Source of the DNA: Symsagittifera roscoffensis
Taxonomy: Eukaryota; Xenacoelomorpha; Acoela; Convolutidae
Length of the DNA stretch: 64,000 nt
Direction of reading: 5' to 3'
Assembly (NCBI RefSeq): GCF_963678635.1
Contig: NC_087066.1
Span: forward strand, 18,227,275-18,291,274
Shown: one piece after another, positions 48,031-58,941 of the stretch
Layout of the letters: each line of letters opens with the position of its first letter
Position numbering within the stretch: position 1 is the first letter of the stretch
The notes under the pieces: generated by a model
Databases searched by the model: none
What the model was told of the DNA's origin: nothing
The model's input: the letters and a program-made list of their open reading frames with translations, nothing else
Program-made: the position numbers and the translations under genes

Positions 48031-48966
48031 CTAATCTCTAGCATTCATTTTGTTCTTTTTAGGAGACCTGAAGATTATTGACGAGTGTTTCTTGGACCTT
48101 TGAACTATTTAGATTGGTTTTTGGCTTATAGTTAGAAGTTAAAGTGTTGGTTGTGTGTGCCCTGCATCGAATACTTAGGAGACAATTTTTTATAACTCGT
48201 CGCGTTAAGGAGCATCGTAATGATGATGCCCAGCAATCATATGATTGCAGGTTCAATTCACTCGTGCGCCGCAATTTTACAAGGTGAGTTCTTGTAAGAT
48301 AGCCATCGCTTAGTTAACCTTAAATAATTAACCTTCGGGTTAGGCCTCTGGCTGGTTGGCTATAAAAACAACTTCAAAAAAAATAGCGCAAGCTCATGCT
48401 AAAAATTGAATGGTTTTGAAACGTTTGTTTGTTTCTAGCGAAGATTTGAGCAAGTTTTGAGTGGTTTGAGCGGTTTTTGAGCGAGATCTGGACTAGGGGC
48501 CCAATCAACCGCGGGATGAACTGGAGGCAGTGGTTGGTGAAAACTGCATGAAACTGAAGGAGAAGAATATAAATAAAATTCAGAGCAAACAAAAGCTTCA
48601 TCATTGGAGCTTTTGCATGATTGCCATCAATGACCTAAGTTTCCAACCGATTCAATGCTATGGTATGCAAATTGTCGGGAGTTTTTAGTTGAGCTAAAAT
48701 TCGTTTTGCTACAGCTTTTTTTTGTAGAGCGTTGTTTTTTTCGGGCTGTGAATATTTTGTCAATAATGGCAACTAAAATTCTAAAATTTTAGACACTGCT
48801 AATTATTTTGTTTCTTTTTTAAAGCTTTTTAATGAGTTTTTGCAAATAAAACAAACCTTGTTTGTTTTTCCTCCAAAAAGAATTTATAACAGTTGAAGAC
48901 TTTTAAGTGTCTTTTTAGGTCGATTTTCAGATTTGTTTCTTAAAATTAGAGCTTGAATCTAAACAA
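48031..48966. other. Intergenic, tRNA-like relic
   Basis: A B-box-like AGGTTCAATTCACTCGTGCGCC stands at about 48249-48270. The preceding bases do not fold into a convincing cloverleaf. No gene is seen. Confidence 0.35.
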
Positions 48967-49482
48967 GACTGCTCGTATCAGGGCGAAGCCCTAAATGTTC
49001 TGACTGCCTATTTAGGTTTATGGAGCAGTAATAACATTAAAAAATTTTAAAAAAATAAAATTTTTCTTTCTAAAATTTGATATTTTTTATGAAAGTCATC
49101 CCCCCACACGCCATACAAAGTACAAAAGGATAGGTTTTGCTCCTTGTAACAAACCAATTATGGCAAATAAGCTTCTTTTAACCAATTTGGAACGATTTCT
49201 AAGACGTATTAACTCTCCGCTTACGCGTTAATAGCGCGAAATATATCGCGCGTTAATTGTCCCAAATTGGCCAAAATGGCAATCTTTAAACCCCCATAAC
49301 TTTACGAAAAAAGATCACAGGTGAAATATCTTTTCAAATTTGAGCTCAAGACAACAATACCTTTCGAATGATGTAAAAAAATTCTGTCAAAAATTGCTAG
49401 TTAAAAAGTCGAAATTTGTCTGAAGAAAAAAAACCCACCCCGAGCACAAATATTCCGTTACTTTCGTATCGAAAGTCGGAAC
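48967..49482 (+). mobile_element. ~520-bp interspersed element, copy 3
   Basis: Full-length copy from GACTGCTCGTATCAGGGCG to GTATCGAAAGTCGGAAC, followed after five bases (AACAA overlapping the end) by copy 4 in the same orientation. Confidence 0.92.
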
Positions 49483-49487
49483 AACAA

Positions 49488-50014
49488 GACTGCTCGTATC
49501 AGAGTGAAGCCCTAAATGTTCTGACTGCCTTTTGAGATTTAATGAGCAGTAATAACAAGAAAAAATTAAATATAATAAAATAAAATGGAAATTTTTTTTT
49601 CTAAAATTTGAAAATTTTTATGAAAATCATCCCCCACACGCCATATAAAGTACAAAAAGATAGATTTCGCTCCTATTATTATACCAATTATGGCATATAA
49701 GCTTTCTTGAACCAATTTGGAACGATTTCTAAGGCGGATTAAATCTCCGCTTACGCGTTTATAACGCGAAATATATCGCGAGTTAATTGTTCCAAATTGG
49801 CCAAAAGGGCAATCTTTAAACCCCCATAACTTTACGAAAAATGGTCACAGGTAAAATATCTTTTCAAAATTAAGCTCACGACAACAATAACTTTTGAATG
49901 ATTTGAAAAAGTTCCGTCAAAAATGGCTAGTTAAAAAGTCGAAATTTGTCTGAAGAAAAAAAAATCCCACCCCGAGCACAAATATTCCGTTACTTTCGTA
50001 TCGAATGTCGGAAC
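49488..50014 (+). mobile_element. ~520-bp interspersed element, copy 4
   Basis: Full-length, head to tail with copy 3 but clearly diverged from it, so the pair is two insertions at the same AACAA site, or an old dimer, rather than a recent duplication. Confidence 0.9.
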
Positions 50015-50019
50015 AACAA

Positions 50020-50440
50020 TATATTTGGGTATCTCCTAAGTACTTTATAAATTTCCGGTTGATATCCAACTGTTTGACTAACTCTTGATGTAAGTTTTGA
50101 ATAGGAGAGGTCCTAAAACCGTGCTTTGGATACGAATTGCTTGATTATATCCAAAAAGCATCCATTTAAATGAATGTTCTGCGGTCTATAAAGCTTCGAA
50201 ATATGTTTAAATTTTTTCTTTCGAAAACCAGTTTACTAGTTTGTTTATTACTACTCAATGTAGAGAATTGATATTTATCATTTTCGATTGTAATCTTTTT
50301 TTGAACAAATTTTCGATTCCGTCAGCTTTCTCAATTTTGCTTCAGTTTGATTAAGTTTATTCAAAACGCTTAATCAAATGCTTCGTTAAAAATTAATCAA
50401 AAATGAGGAGCGCTGGCGTAAAATTTGTTTTGTTTAAGAA
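50020..50440 (-). pseudogene. Reverse transcriptase relic of an older LINE
   Basis: On the minus strand, LIFNEAFD at about 50375-50395 (motif A, canonical DFxKAFD), then IQSTVLGPLLFKTYI at about 50092-50136 (motif B, canonical PQGxVLGPLLFxIYI), then YLGDTQI near 50022-50042 (worn FADDTQI). The order and spacing fit a reverse transcriptase. Many stops intervene. It sits between two copies of the ~520-bp element, which presumably inserted into or beside it. Confidence 0.65.
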
Positions 50441-50448
50441 CTAAAGAA

Positions 50449-50871
50449 GACTGCTCGTATCAGGGCGAAGCCCTGAATGTTCCGACTGTCTTTTAAGGTT
50501 TATTGAGCAGCAGTAATAACATAAAAATTAAATGAAATAAAATGAAATAAATTTTTTTTCAATTTGAAATTTTTACAAAAAATCATCACCCCACACGCCA
50601 TATAAAGATAGAATTCGTTCCTTGGTCGTATTAATTCGTTCCTTGGTCGTTCCTTGGTCGTAAAATGGCAATCTTTAAATCCTCATAACTTTACGAAAAA
50701 AGATCACTGGTAAAATATCTTTCCATATTTAAGCTCAGGACAACAATGGCTTTCGAATGATATTAAAAAAATTCCGTCAAAAATGGCTAGTTAGAAAGTC
50801 GAAACTTGTCTGAAGAAAAAAACCCACCCCGAGCACAAATATTCCGTTACTTTCGTATCGAAAGTCGGAAC
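50449..50871 (+). mobile_element. ~520-bp interspersed element, copy 5 (internal deletion)
   Basis: The best-preserved 5' hairpin, CAGGGCGAAGCCCTG. About 100 bases around the TTACGCGTTAATAGC box are missing and replaced by three short repeats of CGTTCCTTGGTCGT. AAGAA abuts both ends (50444-50448 and just after GGAACA), possibly a target duplication. Confidence 0.9.
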
Positions 50872-51507
50872 AAGAAGCAATCGAATAAACATTCATCTGC
50901 TTTTTTAATATTCTCTCACCTAATTCGAAATTGGAATTAAAGATGTTCGTCTGTTTTTTTTCGTGATAGATGGAAGAAATTCATGGCAAATACATTTAAT
51001 TTTAATTGAGACGAGATATGGAACAACTAATCCGCAAGCGTCTATAATATACCCAATTGTTTTTAACAGTTCTTGTGATTTACTACAAATAACAGACTTT
51101 CGCCATCGTGAAAAGTTTTTTGAACACTGCCGCGAAACATTAATCATTTTCAGCATTTGTTGCTTGCCAGGCATTAGGCCGGCGTCACTTGGGGTGATTT
51201 ATCAGTAGTTTCCGAAAAAGACAGCTTTTTATTAAAAAGATTGGCGATAGTTTTTTCATTTATGGCCAAACCGACTAAAGAAATTTCAACAACTTCTACA
51301 GTTGACATGTCCTTATGGTTTTTCAGTATGTTAACCACTATTTATATAACACAAAAGTCTTGAAGTGATGTACAAAATGCGTGAAGATTTTTTTTAGGTG
51401 TTTTCTTTAGACGGTAGTTTTTTTTCTTGATTTCTACAGAAGGAGCATTTAAGTCAGCGGTTTAGTCAGCTTTTCATTTTAAAGTGTAGAATTAAAAACT
51501 ACAACAA
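50872..51507. other. Between element copies; possible continuation of the older LINE
   Basis: An 84-codon minus-strand frame at 50920-51174 (MPGKQQMLKMINVSRQ...) could be part of the same LINE upstream of its reverse transcriptase, because orientation and order fit. No diagnostic motif is present. Confidence 0.3.
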
Positions 51508-52033
51508 GAATGCTCGTATCAGGGCGAAGCCCTGAATGTTCCGACTGCCTTTTAAGGTTTATGGAGCAGCAGTAATAACATTAAAAAAATAAATAACATA
51601 AAATAAAATGAAATTTTTTTTAATTTGAAATTTTTTGATGAAAATCATCCCCCCACACGCCATATAAAGTATAAAAAGAGAGATTTCGTTCCTTGTAACA
51701 AATCAATTTTGGCAAATAAGCTTCGTTCAACCAATTTGGAATGATTTATAAGACGGATTAAATCTCCGCTTACGCGTTAATAGCGCGAATTATATCGCGC
51801 GTTAATTGTCCCAAATTGGTCAAAATGGCAGACTTTAAACCCTCATAACTTTACGCAAAATGATCACAGGTGAAATATCTTTTCAAATTTAAGCTCAGGA
51901 AAACAATGGCTTTCGAATGATATATAAAAAATTTCGTCAAAAATGGCTAGTTAAAAAGTCGAAATTTGTCTGAAGAAAAAAAAACCCACCCCGAGCACAA
52001 ATATTCCGTTACTTTCGTATCGAAAGTCGGAAC
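51508..52033 (+). mobile_element. ~520-bp interspersed element, copy 6
   Basis: Full-length copy (first bases GAATGCTCG rather than GACTGCTCG) ending GTATCGAAAGTCGGAAC, flanked by ACAACAA upstream and AACAATAA downstream. Confidence 0.92.
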
Positions 52034-54338
52034 AATAATTTTCTGTAGTTATTTTGAACACATCGTTAGGTTTACTTAATGCTGATGAAAAGCTTAAGCT
52101 GTTCATTGCTATCTTTGGAGTCAATATACCCGACTAAGCTTTAAATGGTAAGAAACCATTTTATCTAGTGTTTGACTCATAGGCATTTTTGGTACGCTTT
52201 GATGAGCACATTTGTTGATTTCGACTCATTAATTCTCACTGAGATTTTCGTTATGATCTTGCAAGTCACCGTTTAACATGGTACCAAGTGTCTTCAGGTA
52301 TGGACTAAAGTAAATTGCCGCCTCTGGAAACTGTTTTGACCTAAATGTTCTGGAAAAATGATAACTAGGTTTGTTTCATTCATGGATAAAACTGTTTCCG
52401 TTATTCCGAGGATTGATCTTTTGCCGGAAACTTTCAAGAAACTTTTTATGAATTTGATGATGTCACTAATATTTTGAACATTTAAGGTACTTTATTTCTT
52501 GAATTTTAATTAAGTTTCATTTTTATTGGAAAATCTAGAATGGGCAAGTGTTGATTGAAACGACTCCGCCAATCAAAACGTTTGTGTTGGTCAAAGCACG
52601 CATTTAAAAGTGTCCTTTAATCTCTAAAAATAGGGCGTGAACAAAATGCCGACGAGGTTTATGTTTTTGTTAAGTCAATGGGAATCAGGGACGCTCCGAT
52701 AGGATTTAATTGTGTGATAACGAGATCACCTAATGAAAGCGAATTTCTGTTCTGAAAAAAGAGTGATGGCTACCGCATATCGAACCTAAAACACAATTTT
52801 TGAGTAAACAAATGGTCAATAGTACTCTTACGAACTCAATAGCAACTGATAAAGCATATGTTGGTTTCGCTAAATGAATTGGCTCAGGCTAAATTCAGCA
52901 TAGGACATAGTTATGTTTTTAGGAAAAACAGTGACTGTAACTGCTGCTATCTTTCATTTGCTCATTTATCTTACTTTTGTAAAATCCTTTCGTATCTGAA
53001 TTTAAAATCAAAACTGAGTTGTAGTGATGTATTCCACTGTTTGTCGAATCACTACTTTCTGTTCTAATCAGAAATTGCACATTACAAAATATTACATCAA
53101 AAAACATCAGCAACCTTTTTGGTTAATAAAATACGTATTGTGCCGCCTTGCAGCACCAATGTTCTCAATTTTTCGAACAAACTTTCAAACCACTTTAGTT
53201 TTTTATTGGGTGTTGAAGCTTTTCAAGCCTGTACCTTATTGACTAGATAGTGGCCAGGAATGCCAACTAGCACGTACCGGGTTTGATGCGTTTTTGCATG
53301 GGACAGGATTGGAAAAAAACTAATTGATTGGAGCAAAAATTGCAGTGTTTTTGCGTTCAGCAACTGAAATAAAAAAAAAATCAAACAAAAAAATTAGCTT
53401 TTGTATCAACATTTGAACGTAATTCAGACTCAATTCTTTAATTTCTCATTGTAATATTTAATTCGAGTTTGAGTAGCTTTGAGCAGAGAGAGAGAAAAAG
53501 CTCAGGGCTACGTTCTATGGATTTCTGTTTGGAATTGATAACCTACAAGTTCGTTCCGGGTCTCAAAAAACCTGTTTTCACAATCTGCAATTAGTTTGTA
53601 AAAAATTGTTGCGTTTTTCAAAACTGCATAGCTAAGAACCGTTTTTCAAGTAAACAGCTCAAATTTTATGCTGATTTTGATTCAACTTGCATCAATAACC
53701 TTTTTTGAAATCTTTTTGTTTTTTTATTAGAATTATTGAAAAAATTATATGGTTTTTGAAAAATTGTTTACCTTTGCGTTTCGCTAGAATGTTAAAACCG
53801 TGTACTATAATTTCTTGAATGTAAATGACATCGATAAAAGATTTCGCAGGTGAAAATTGACTTATTTTAAATTCAAAACATGAGCTTTCTGCGAGTTTGA
53901 CATTAGTCATGCTCGAACGACAAAACCTGGGAGTTCTAATCCAGTCTCGATCTCTTTTTTGTAAAACTTAAATTTCTGTTCATTTTTGGCTACTTTTTGT
54001 CTAATTTTTTGTCAGTTGAATTCCCACGGTTTCTTTCTTATGCTCCAAAAGCTCTTTTTAAACTTGTTTTTGTTCAAAAATATTTTAAAAGTGTTTTCAG
54101 GCTTTTTTGACATTTAATAAAGTTTTGGCCAAAAGTTTTTTCTAAAGACTTTTTTTTAAATTTGGAAATGGTCTTTCCAATTTTTTCTAAATCTATTATT
54201 TATTTCAATGTATTTATTTTTTAAATCTGTTATCTATTATTTATTTCAATTTATTATATTTCAATTTCAAACGAACGACAGTTTCTACGTTCAAATTGCA
54301 TCTTAAAATGTGATGCTTAAGAAAAGTTTGCGAGCAAA
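52034..54338. other. Intergenic, probable worn retroelement pieces, no gene
   Basis: Minus-strand readings at 52050-52760 give broken, protein-like stretches, perhaps the 5' part of the older LINE, but no motif I can name. A B-box-like GGGAGTTCTAATCC is at 53930-53943. The plus-strand frame 53024-53242 has no supporting features. Confidence 0.3.
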
Positions 54339-55050
54339 TCAGGACAAGGTCGGGCACGGCAGGGCGAGGGGAGGTAGAACAGTGTAAGTCAAGGCAGGCC
54401 GAGGAGAAGCAATGCCGGTTGAGGCAGCGCGGCAAGGCAGAGAAGGGCAGCGCAAAACAAGGTAGGGTAGAGCAATACAGGGCAATGAGGGGGGAGACAG
54501 GGCAGCTCTAGGAAAAAAAATATTGAGCAAGTTAAGGTGGGGCGAGGTGACGGAGGGCGATGTGGGGATGTTACGATGGGGCAGCGCGATGTAGGGCGAC
54601 GATGCTAAAGGCAGGTCAGCGCGAGACATTTCAAGAGGCTCAAAGCAGTCAGCGCAATGTGAGTTAGGGAAAATCAGGGTTGGGCAGCACAAGGCAAGGG
54701 GAGGCAGGGAAATGTGCGGTAGGTCAAGAATGGGCAAACCATGTAGGGCAGTGCAGCATACGGCGGGCGAATAGGGGCTACGCCGAGCAGGGCAACGCAA
54801 AGCAAGGAAAGATAGGACAGCGCAGGGTGAGGAGGGTCAAGGCAGGTTAAGGCGAGGCAGGACAAGCCAGGGCAGGAAAGCATAAGACATGGCATCGCAA
54901 GGCAAGGAAGCGAGGGGAAAAACAGAGAGAGGCAGGACGCAGAAAAATAAGGCAGGGCTAGAGCAATGAGTGGCGAGGTGGAGAGAGGCAACGTAGCGCA
55001 AGGTAAGTCAGAGCGCGATAGGGCAGGGCTCGTCAGCGCAGGGTACTTAT
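54339..55050. repeat. Degenerate G-rich minisatellite (GGCA/GGGCA words)
   Basis: About 700 bases are built from variants of five-base words such as GGGCA, AGGCA and AGGGC with almost no pure repeats. The plus strand is strongly purine- and G-biased. Its minus-strand open frames (rich in Pro, Leu, Ser, Cys, Ala) are a by-product of this composition. Confidence 0.85.
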
Positions 55051-55059
55051 ATGGGACCC

Positions 55060-55321
55060 TTTCAGCCGTGCATCCAATCAATTCTTCAGCCGTCTGTTAA
55101 GTCATCAATCTACCAATTTATGCGTTTTTCTTTCATCTATCAGGTATTACACCATGCATTCATCCATCCAACCAGCAATACATCAATTTGTCGATCAAGC
55201 TTTCTGTCCATTCTTCTATCCATCCATCTAGCCAGCCAACCATCTACCCATTCATTCATTCATCAATTCAGTCATTGTCTAGTCATTCATCCATCCGTCC
55301 AATAAGAAATCCATCAAGCCT

Positions 55322-55357
<36 letters not shown>

Positions 55358-57600
55358 AGCCGTCAATCATCTACTTATACAGCCTTCAAGCCATCTAACC
55401 ACTCATCCAACTATTTAACCAACCAACCAATCATCCGTAAAACCAGCCGTCCTTTATTGCAAACATCCATCTGTCCAGGTAACCAGCTATCTATTTAACC
55501 AGTGAGCCCACTAACTAGCCATTCATCCATCCCTTCATCTAACCAGCATATCATTAAGCCATCTCGTCATTCATCCGCTCTTCTAAACGTTTATCCAACG
55601 ATCCATCCATCCATTCGTTCACCCAAAGGCTTTTCGTTATCTAGCAATTCAAAAAGCAAGCCATTCACCTATATAATCAGGCATTCATCTACTCATCTAT
55701 CCTTCACGCCACCCGACCGTCAAATCATCCGTCTAGCCATCTATCCACTCATCAAAACTAAACTGTTTGCCCAAACCAACCAATCGTTCGTTTTTCCAAT
55801 CTTTCAACGCATATAGCCAACAATCTTTAATCAATTCAACCAGTTTAATATCCAGCCATCTATTCAACGCTCAAGCCATCTATCCTTCCGACAATCTTTG
55901 CATCCCGTAATCCCAAATATCCCTAAAATTAGACGTTTATCATCCATCCAACCAGTAAGCCATATTTCCAACTAGCCATAGTGTCCATCTAGCCAGTCAT
56001 TGTCCATCCATCTATATATTTATCCAGCCAACCACCCATTCATCTATTCAAGTATCAAGCCATCCATTAAATCATTCTACCCATTCATCAAACAATCCAA
56101 CCATCAAGCTTTTTTCAAACAGCCATCTTTTCAACACTAGAACAATCAAACTATCCATCCAGTCAGTCATCTATCTACCGTCCATCAGTAAAATCATCCA
56201 CCTAGCCATTAATTCTTACAACCTCTCATCCAGCCATCCATTCAAATAGGCGTCCATCCAGCCAGCCAGTATCTATTCATCAATCAAGCCATCCATCATC
56301 CGAGCAGCAATCTATCAAGTCATCAATCTATCCGTTCCTCCAATTATCTACCCTAACATCAATTCACTCATCCCTTAATTTATAACCCATTCAGCCAATT
56401 ATCCAACACTATATCTATCCAGCTAATAGTTTTTCTGTCCATACTTTCAGCCAGTCATCTATATACCCATCCTTCTTCTGCCTATCCAGCCAACCAGCAT
56501 TCCTTCTAGCCATCAATGTATATATCGTTATATAATTCACCCAACTAGACATCCATCCAACCATCAAACTTTTAATCCAGCCGTTTCTTTCTTCAACGAT
56601 CCATCCATTCATCTAGCCAGACATTTATCAATCTAACCAGCCATTGTATCGAGTCACCTAGCCATCCTTCGTCCATCAATTCAATCAGCGTTCTGTCTAG
56701 CCATCGATCCTACCCTCCAGCCACATATCTTTGCAGAAAGCCATGCATGGAGTCAACCAACTATCTACCCAAAGAATCAAACGTTAAGACGTCTAAGTCC
56801 AATCAACTAGCAAACCATCTATACATCTGGCCATGTAACCTTTATCAACGTCAATTTATTCATTATGTCAAGCTATACCTATCCCACCCTTCGTCCATCA
56901 AAACTTAAATCCAGCCATACATCCAACCAGCCATTGGTAAAACCATCCATCTATTCATCAAATTTCACAACCGCTCATCCAGCCTGCCAGCTCTACATCC
57001 ATCCTCATAGGCATTCATCCAGCGAGCCACCATTTAGTCATCCATCCAACAGTCCTTCGATCTGTCAAGCCATCCATCAACCAACCATCCAAGCAGCATT
57101 CCATCAATCCATCAAACAAATTGTCCATCCAACTATTTATCCTTTTACCAAGCATTTCATACTTTAAATCGTTTAATCAACCAATCAGCTATCCAAACAT
57201 CCTTTCATCCAGTCACTCGTTTTCAGCTATCCATCCAGCCAGCCCTTTGTCCATCCATCAAGCCGTTTATCCATCTACCCATCCATTATCTGTCAAGGCA
57301 ACGAGCCAGCGATTCATCGATCCCTCATCCCATCAACTATCAAACCATACATCCAGCCCTTCGTTCTTCCAATTATGTTTTCATCCGACCAGCCATCTAT
57401 CCATTCATCTGTCCATCCCTCTAACCATCTAACTCTGCAACCAGCCATATATCCATTAATCCTTCCATCTAGCTATCCAACCATTCATACATTTAAACAC
57501 TCGTCAACTTATCAGTCCAAGCCATCTATCCATGAATCTAGCTTGCCTCCCTTCATACATCTAGCCAACTGTGCGTACCTATTTATGTGTGCCTTAGTCA
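55060..57600. repeat. Degenerate CATC/CAGC/CAAC tetranucleotide-type array
   Basis: Some 2.5 kb are dominated by CCATC, CAGCCA, CAACCA and CATTCATC words, with C and A/T in excess and few G on the plus strand. It contains a purer (CTAT)n run at 55322-55359. Plus-strand frames rich in His, Pro and Ser (such as 56865-57167) come from the repeat and are not genes. Confidence 0.9.
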
Positions 57601-57705
57601 TTCTAGTAAATTGCAGATGAGTCTAACACTCAAATGTAGTAGTCTCTTTTGTGCCAGTATTTTAGAATTATTGGGGTTCTTAAGCACGTATTGCTAATTT
57701 TCAAG

Positions 57706-57765
57706 GAATCGGGAAAGTTCGACTGTACGAAGAGAAGGAGCAATCCAGCAGTTTCAGGAGGAGCA
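57706..57765 (+). other. Candidate 60-bp exon just before the 1.59-kb array
   Basis: Follows a weak acceptor (TAATTTTCAAG) and ends at GCA|GTAAGG, a good donor. The in-frame reading is ESGKFDCTKRRSNPAVSGGA. Composition is richer in G+C than its flanks. It would splice in phase 0 to a downstream exon. Without a partner exon this is only a candidate. Confidence 0.25.
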
Positions 57766-57846
57766 GTAAGGGTTAAAATATTAACTGAAATCGATTATTG
57801 GGTATCGTTGAACAATTTTGTATTATTTTCTTAAATAGAAAGTACG

Positions 57847-57900
57847 ATGGCTGATAGTGGGTGGCACGACAGTGACTGCACTGAAGTGACCTCTCACTAA
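57847..57900 (+). other. 17-codon open frame at the start of each array unit
   Basis: ATG to TAA reading MADSGWHDSDCTEVTSH, just after an acceptor-like TTTTCTTAAATAG. Equivalents start at 59434, 61022 and 62613; the second copy changes GAC to GAA (Asp to Glu). The overlapping phase, KVRWLIVGGTTVTALK, is also open, so neither can be preferred. Confidence 0.2.
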
Positions 57901-58367
57901 GTTGCGAATTTTGGAATTAAGTACTTAAATCGGATATTGAAAAGGATCGAAGCTATGTTACCTTATCAGTACTAATTTTTATACTGTTTGTTCCGTCTTT
58001 TAGCAAAACCAACCATTTACAAGCTAACTTTATGATCAATCTTTTGAGGTTTTATCCCCCCCAGAAAAAGCAAATTGTGAAGTTTTTCTATTTCTTATAA
58101 CCTTATAAAGCGAAAATTTAGTGAGTTAGATTGTCATTTGGTAATAATAACTGTAAAAAAATTTCGAATAAGTCCTGATATCATTTGAAGTATATAAGCA
58201 TCACCATTTTTTTCACTGTTTTTGAGAAAACTTTGAGTCATCGCGATAAAAAAACTGTTGACCTACTACTGTTGTGCAGTGAGCCGTCAAACTTTCTGAA
58301 TTGTTTAATAACAGCCTTCCAGCTCCCTGAAAAATTGGAATCAACCTTTCTTAACTATTGATTTTGC

Positions 58368-58559
58368 CTATCTTGAAGGGTTCAAATTCCAAAGTTTTTG
58401 GAAAAATTTTCTGCTAAAAAACTGTTCATTGTTGAGGTGAACTAGTGTGGTAAAACATTTGAGCTCAATCATAAAAATTTCAATGCTACAGGACAAATTG
58501 CGAAAAAAACAGACAAAACCTGTATTAATCAAAAAAAAATTCGTGAGAAGGAAAAACAT
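58368..58559 (-). other. 63-codon minus-strand frame, repeated in every unit
   Basis: MFFLLTNFFLINTGFVCFF..., hydrophobic at the start; equivalents at 59956, 61546 and 63136. Its hydrophobicity follows from A+T-rich minus-strand sequence and it has no supporting context, so I do not call it a gene. Confidence 0.15.
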
Positions 58560-58761
58560 TTCGTTTCATAACCCAAATTGTCAGTTGTCAGTTCGATTTC
58601 GATCGAAGCATGTGAAAGATTGAGCTTCTAAAGACACCGCAAACCTGAAACTGTCAGCTGCGAGCCGCGGCGCCATCTACGTGACAGGGAAAACTCAAAA
58701 AAATTCCTTGAAATGAGGGGATGGAGCCTTTGAATGAGTTTCTTAGTAGTAAAAATCTTGA

Positions 58762-58941
58762 TGGTTCCAAAAATTAATTTTAGGCGGTGACTTTTTCAGA
58801 TTTTTTGATGCAAACTGTAACCATTACATTGAATCAGGGCTGATACAATTCATGAGCCCAGATATGAAATGTGTTGAACGTAGAAGAAAAATTGGCTACG
58901 CTTCGCCCGGAAAGCGCATTATGAAGAAACGCCGAAACTGA
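58762..58941 (+). other. 59-codon open frame in each array unit
   Basis: Open from after a TGA at 58759-58761 to a TGA at 58939-58941. First in-frame ATG is 58852. The reading passes an acceptor-like TTTTTCAG, then FFDANCNHYIESGLIQFMSP and DMKCVERRRKIGYASPGKR and ends IMKKRRN. It is identical in all four copies. It could be a terminal exon of a small basic protein, or chance. Confidence 0.3.

Noticed and set aside
54339-55081. Long minus-strand open frames (54339-54800 and 54674-55081) rich in Pro, Leu, Ser and Cys
   Set aside because: They arise from the degenerate GGGCA-type minisatellite, which avoids stops on that strand; there is no start context, splice site or motif.
55051-57620. Plus-strand His/Pro/Ser-rich frames across the CATC array
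   Set aside because: Direct translation of the tetranucleotide-type repeat; all three phases give similar peptides.
58368-58559. Hydrophobic 63-codon minus-strand frame in every 1.59-kb unit as a membrane peptide
   Set aside because: Hydrophobicity is what A+T-rich sequence gives on this strand; the four copies are too alike to show selection.
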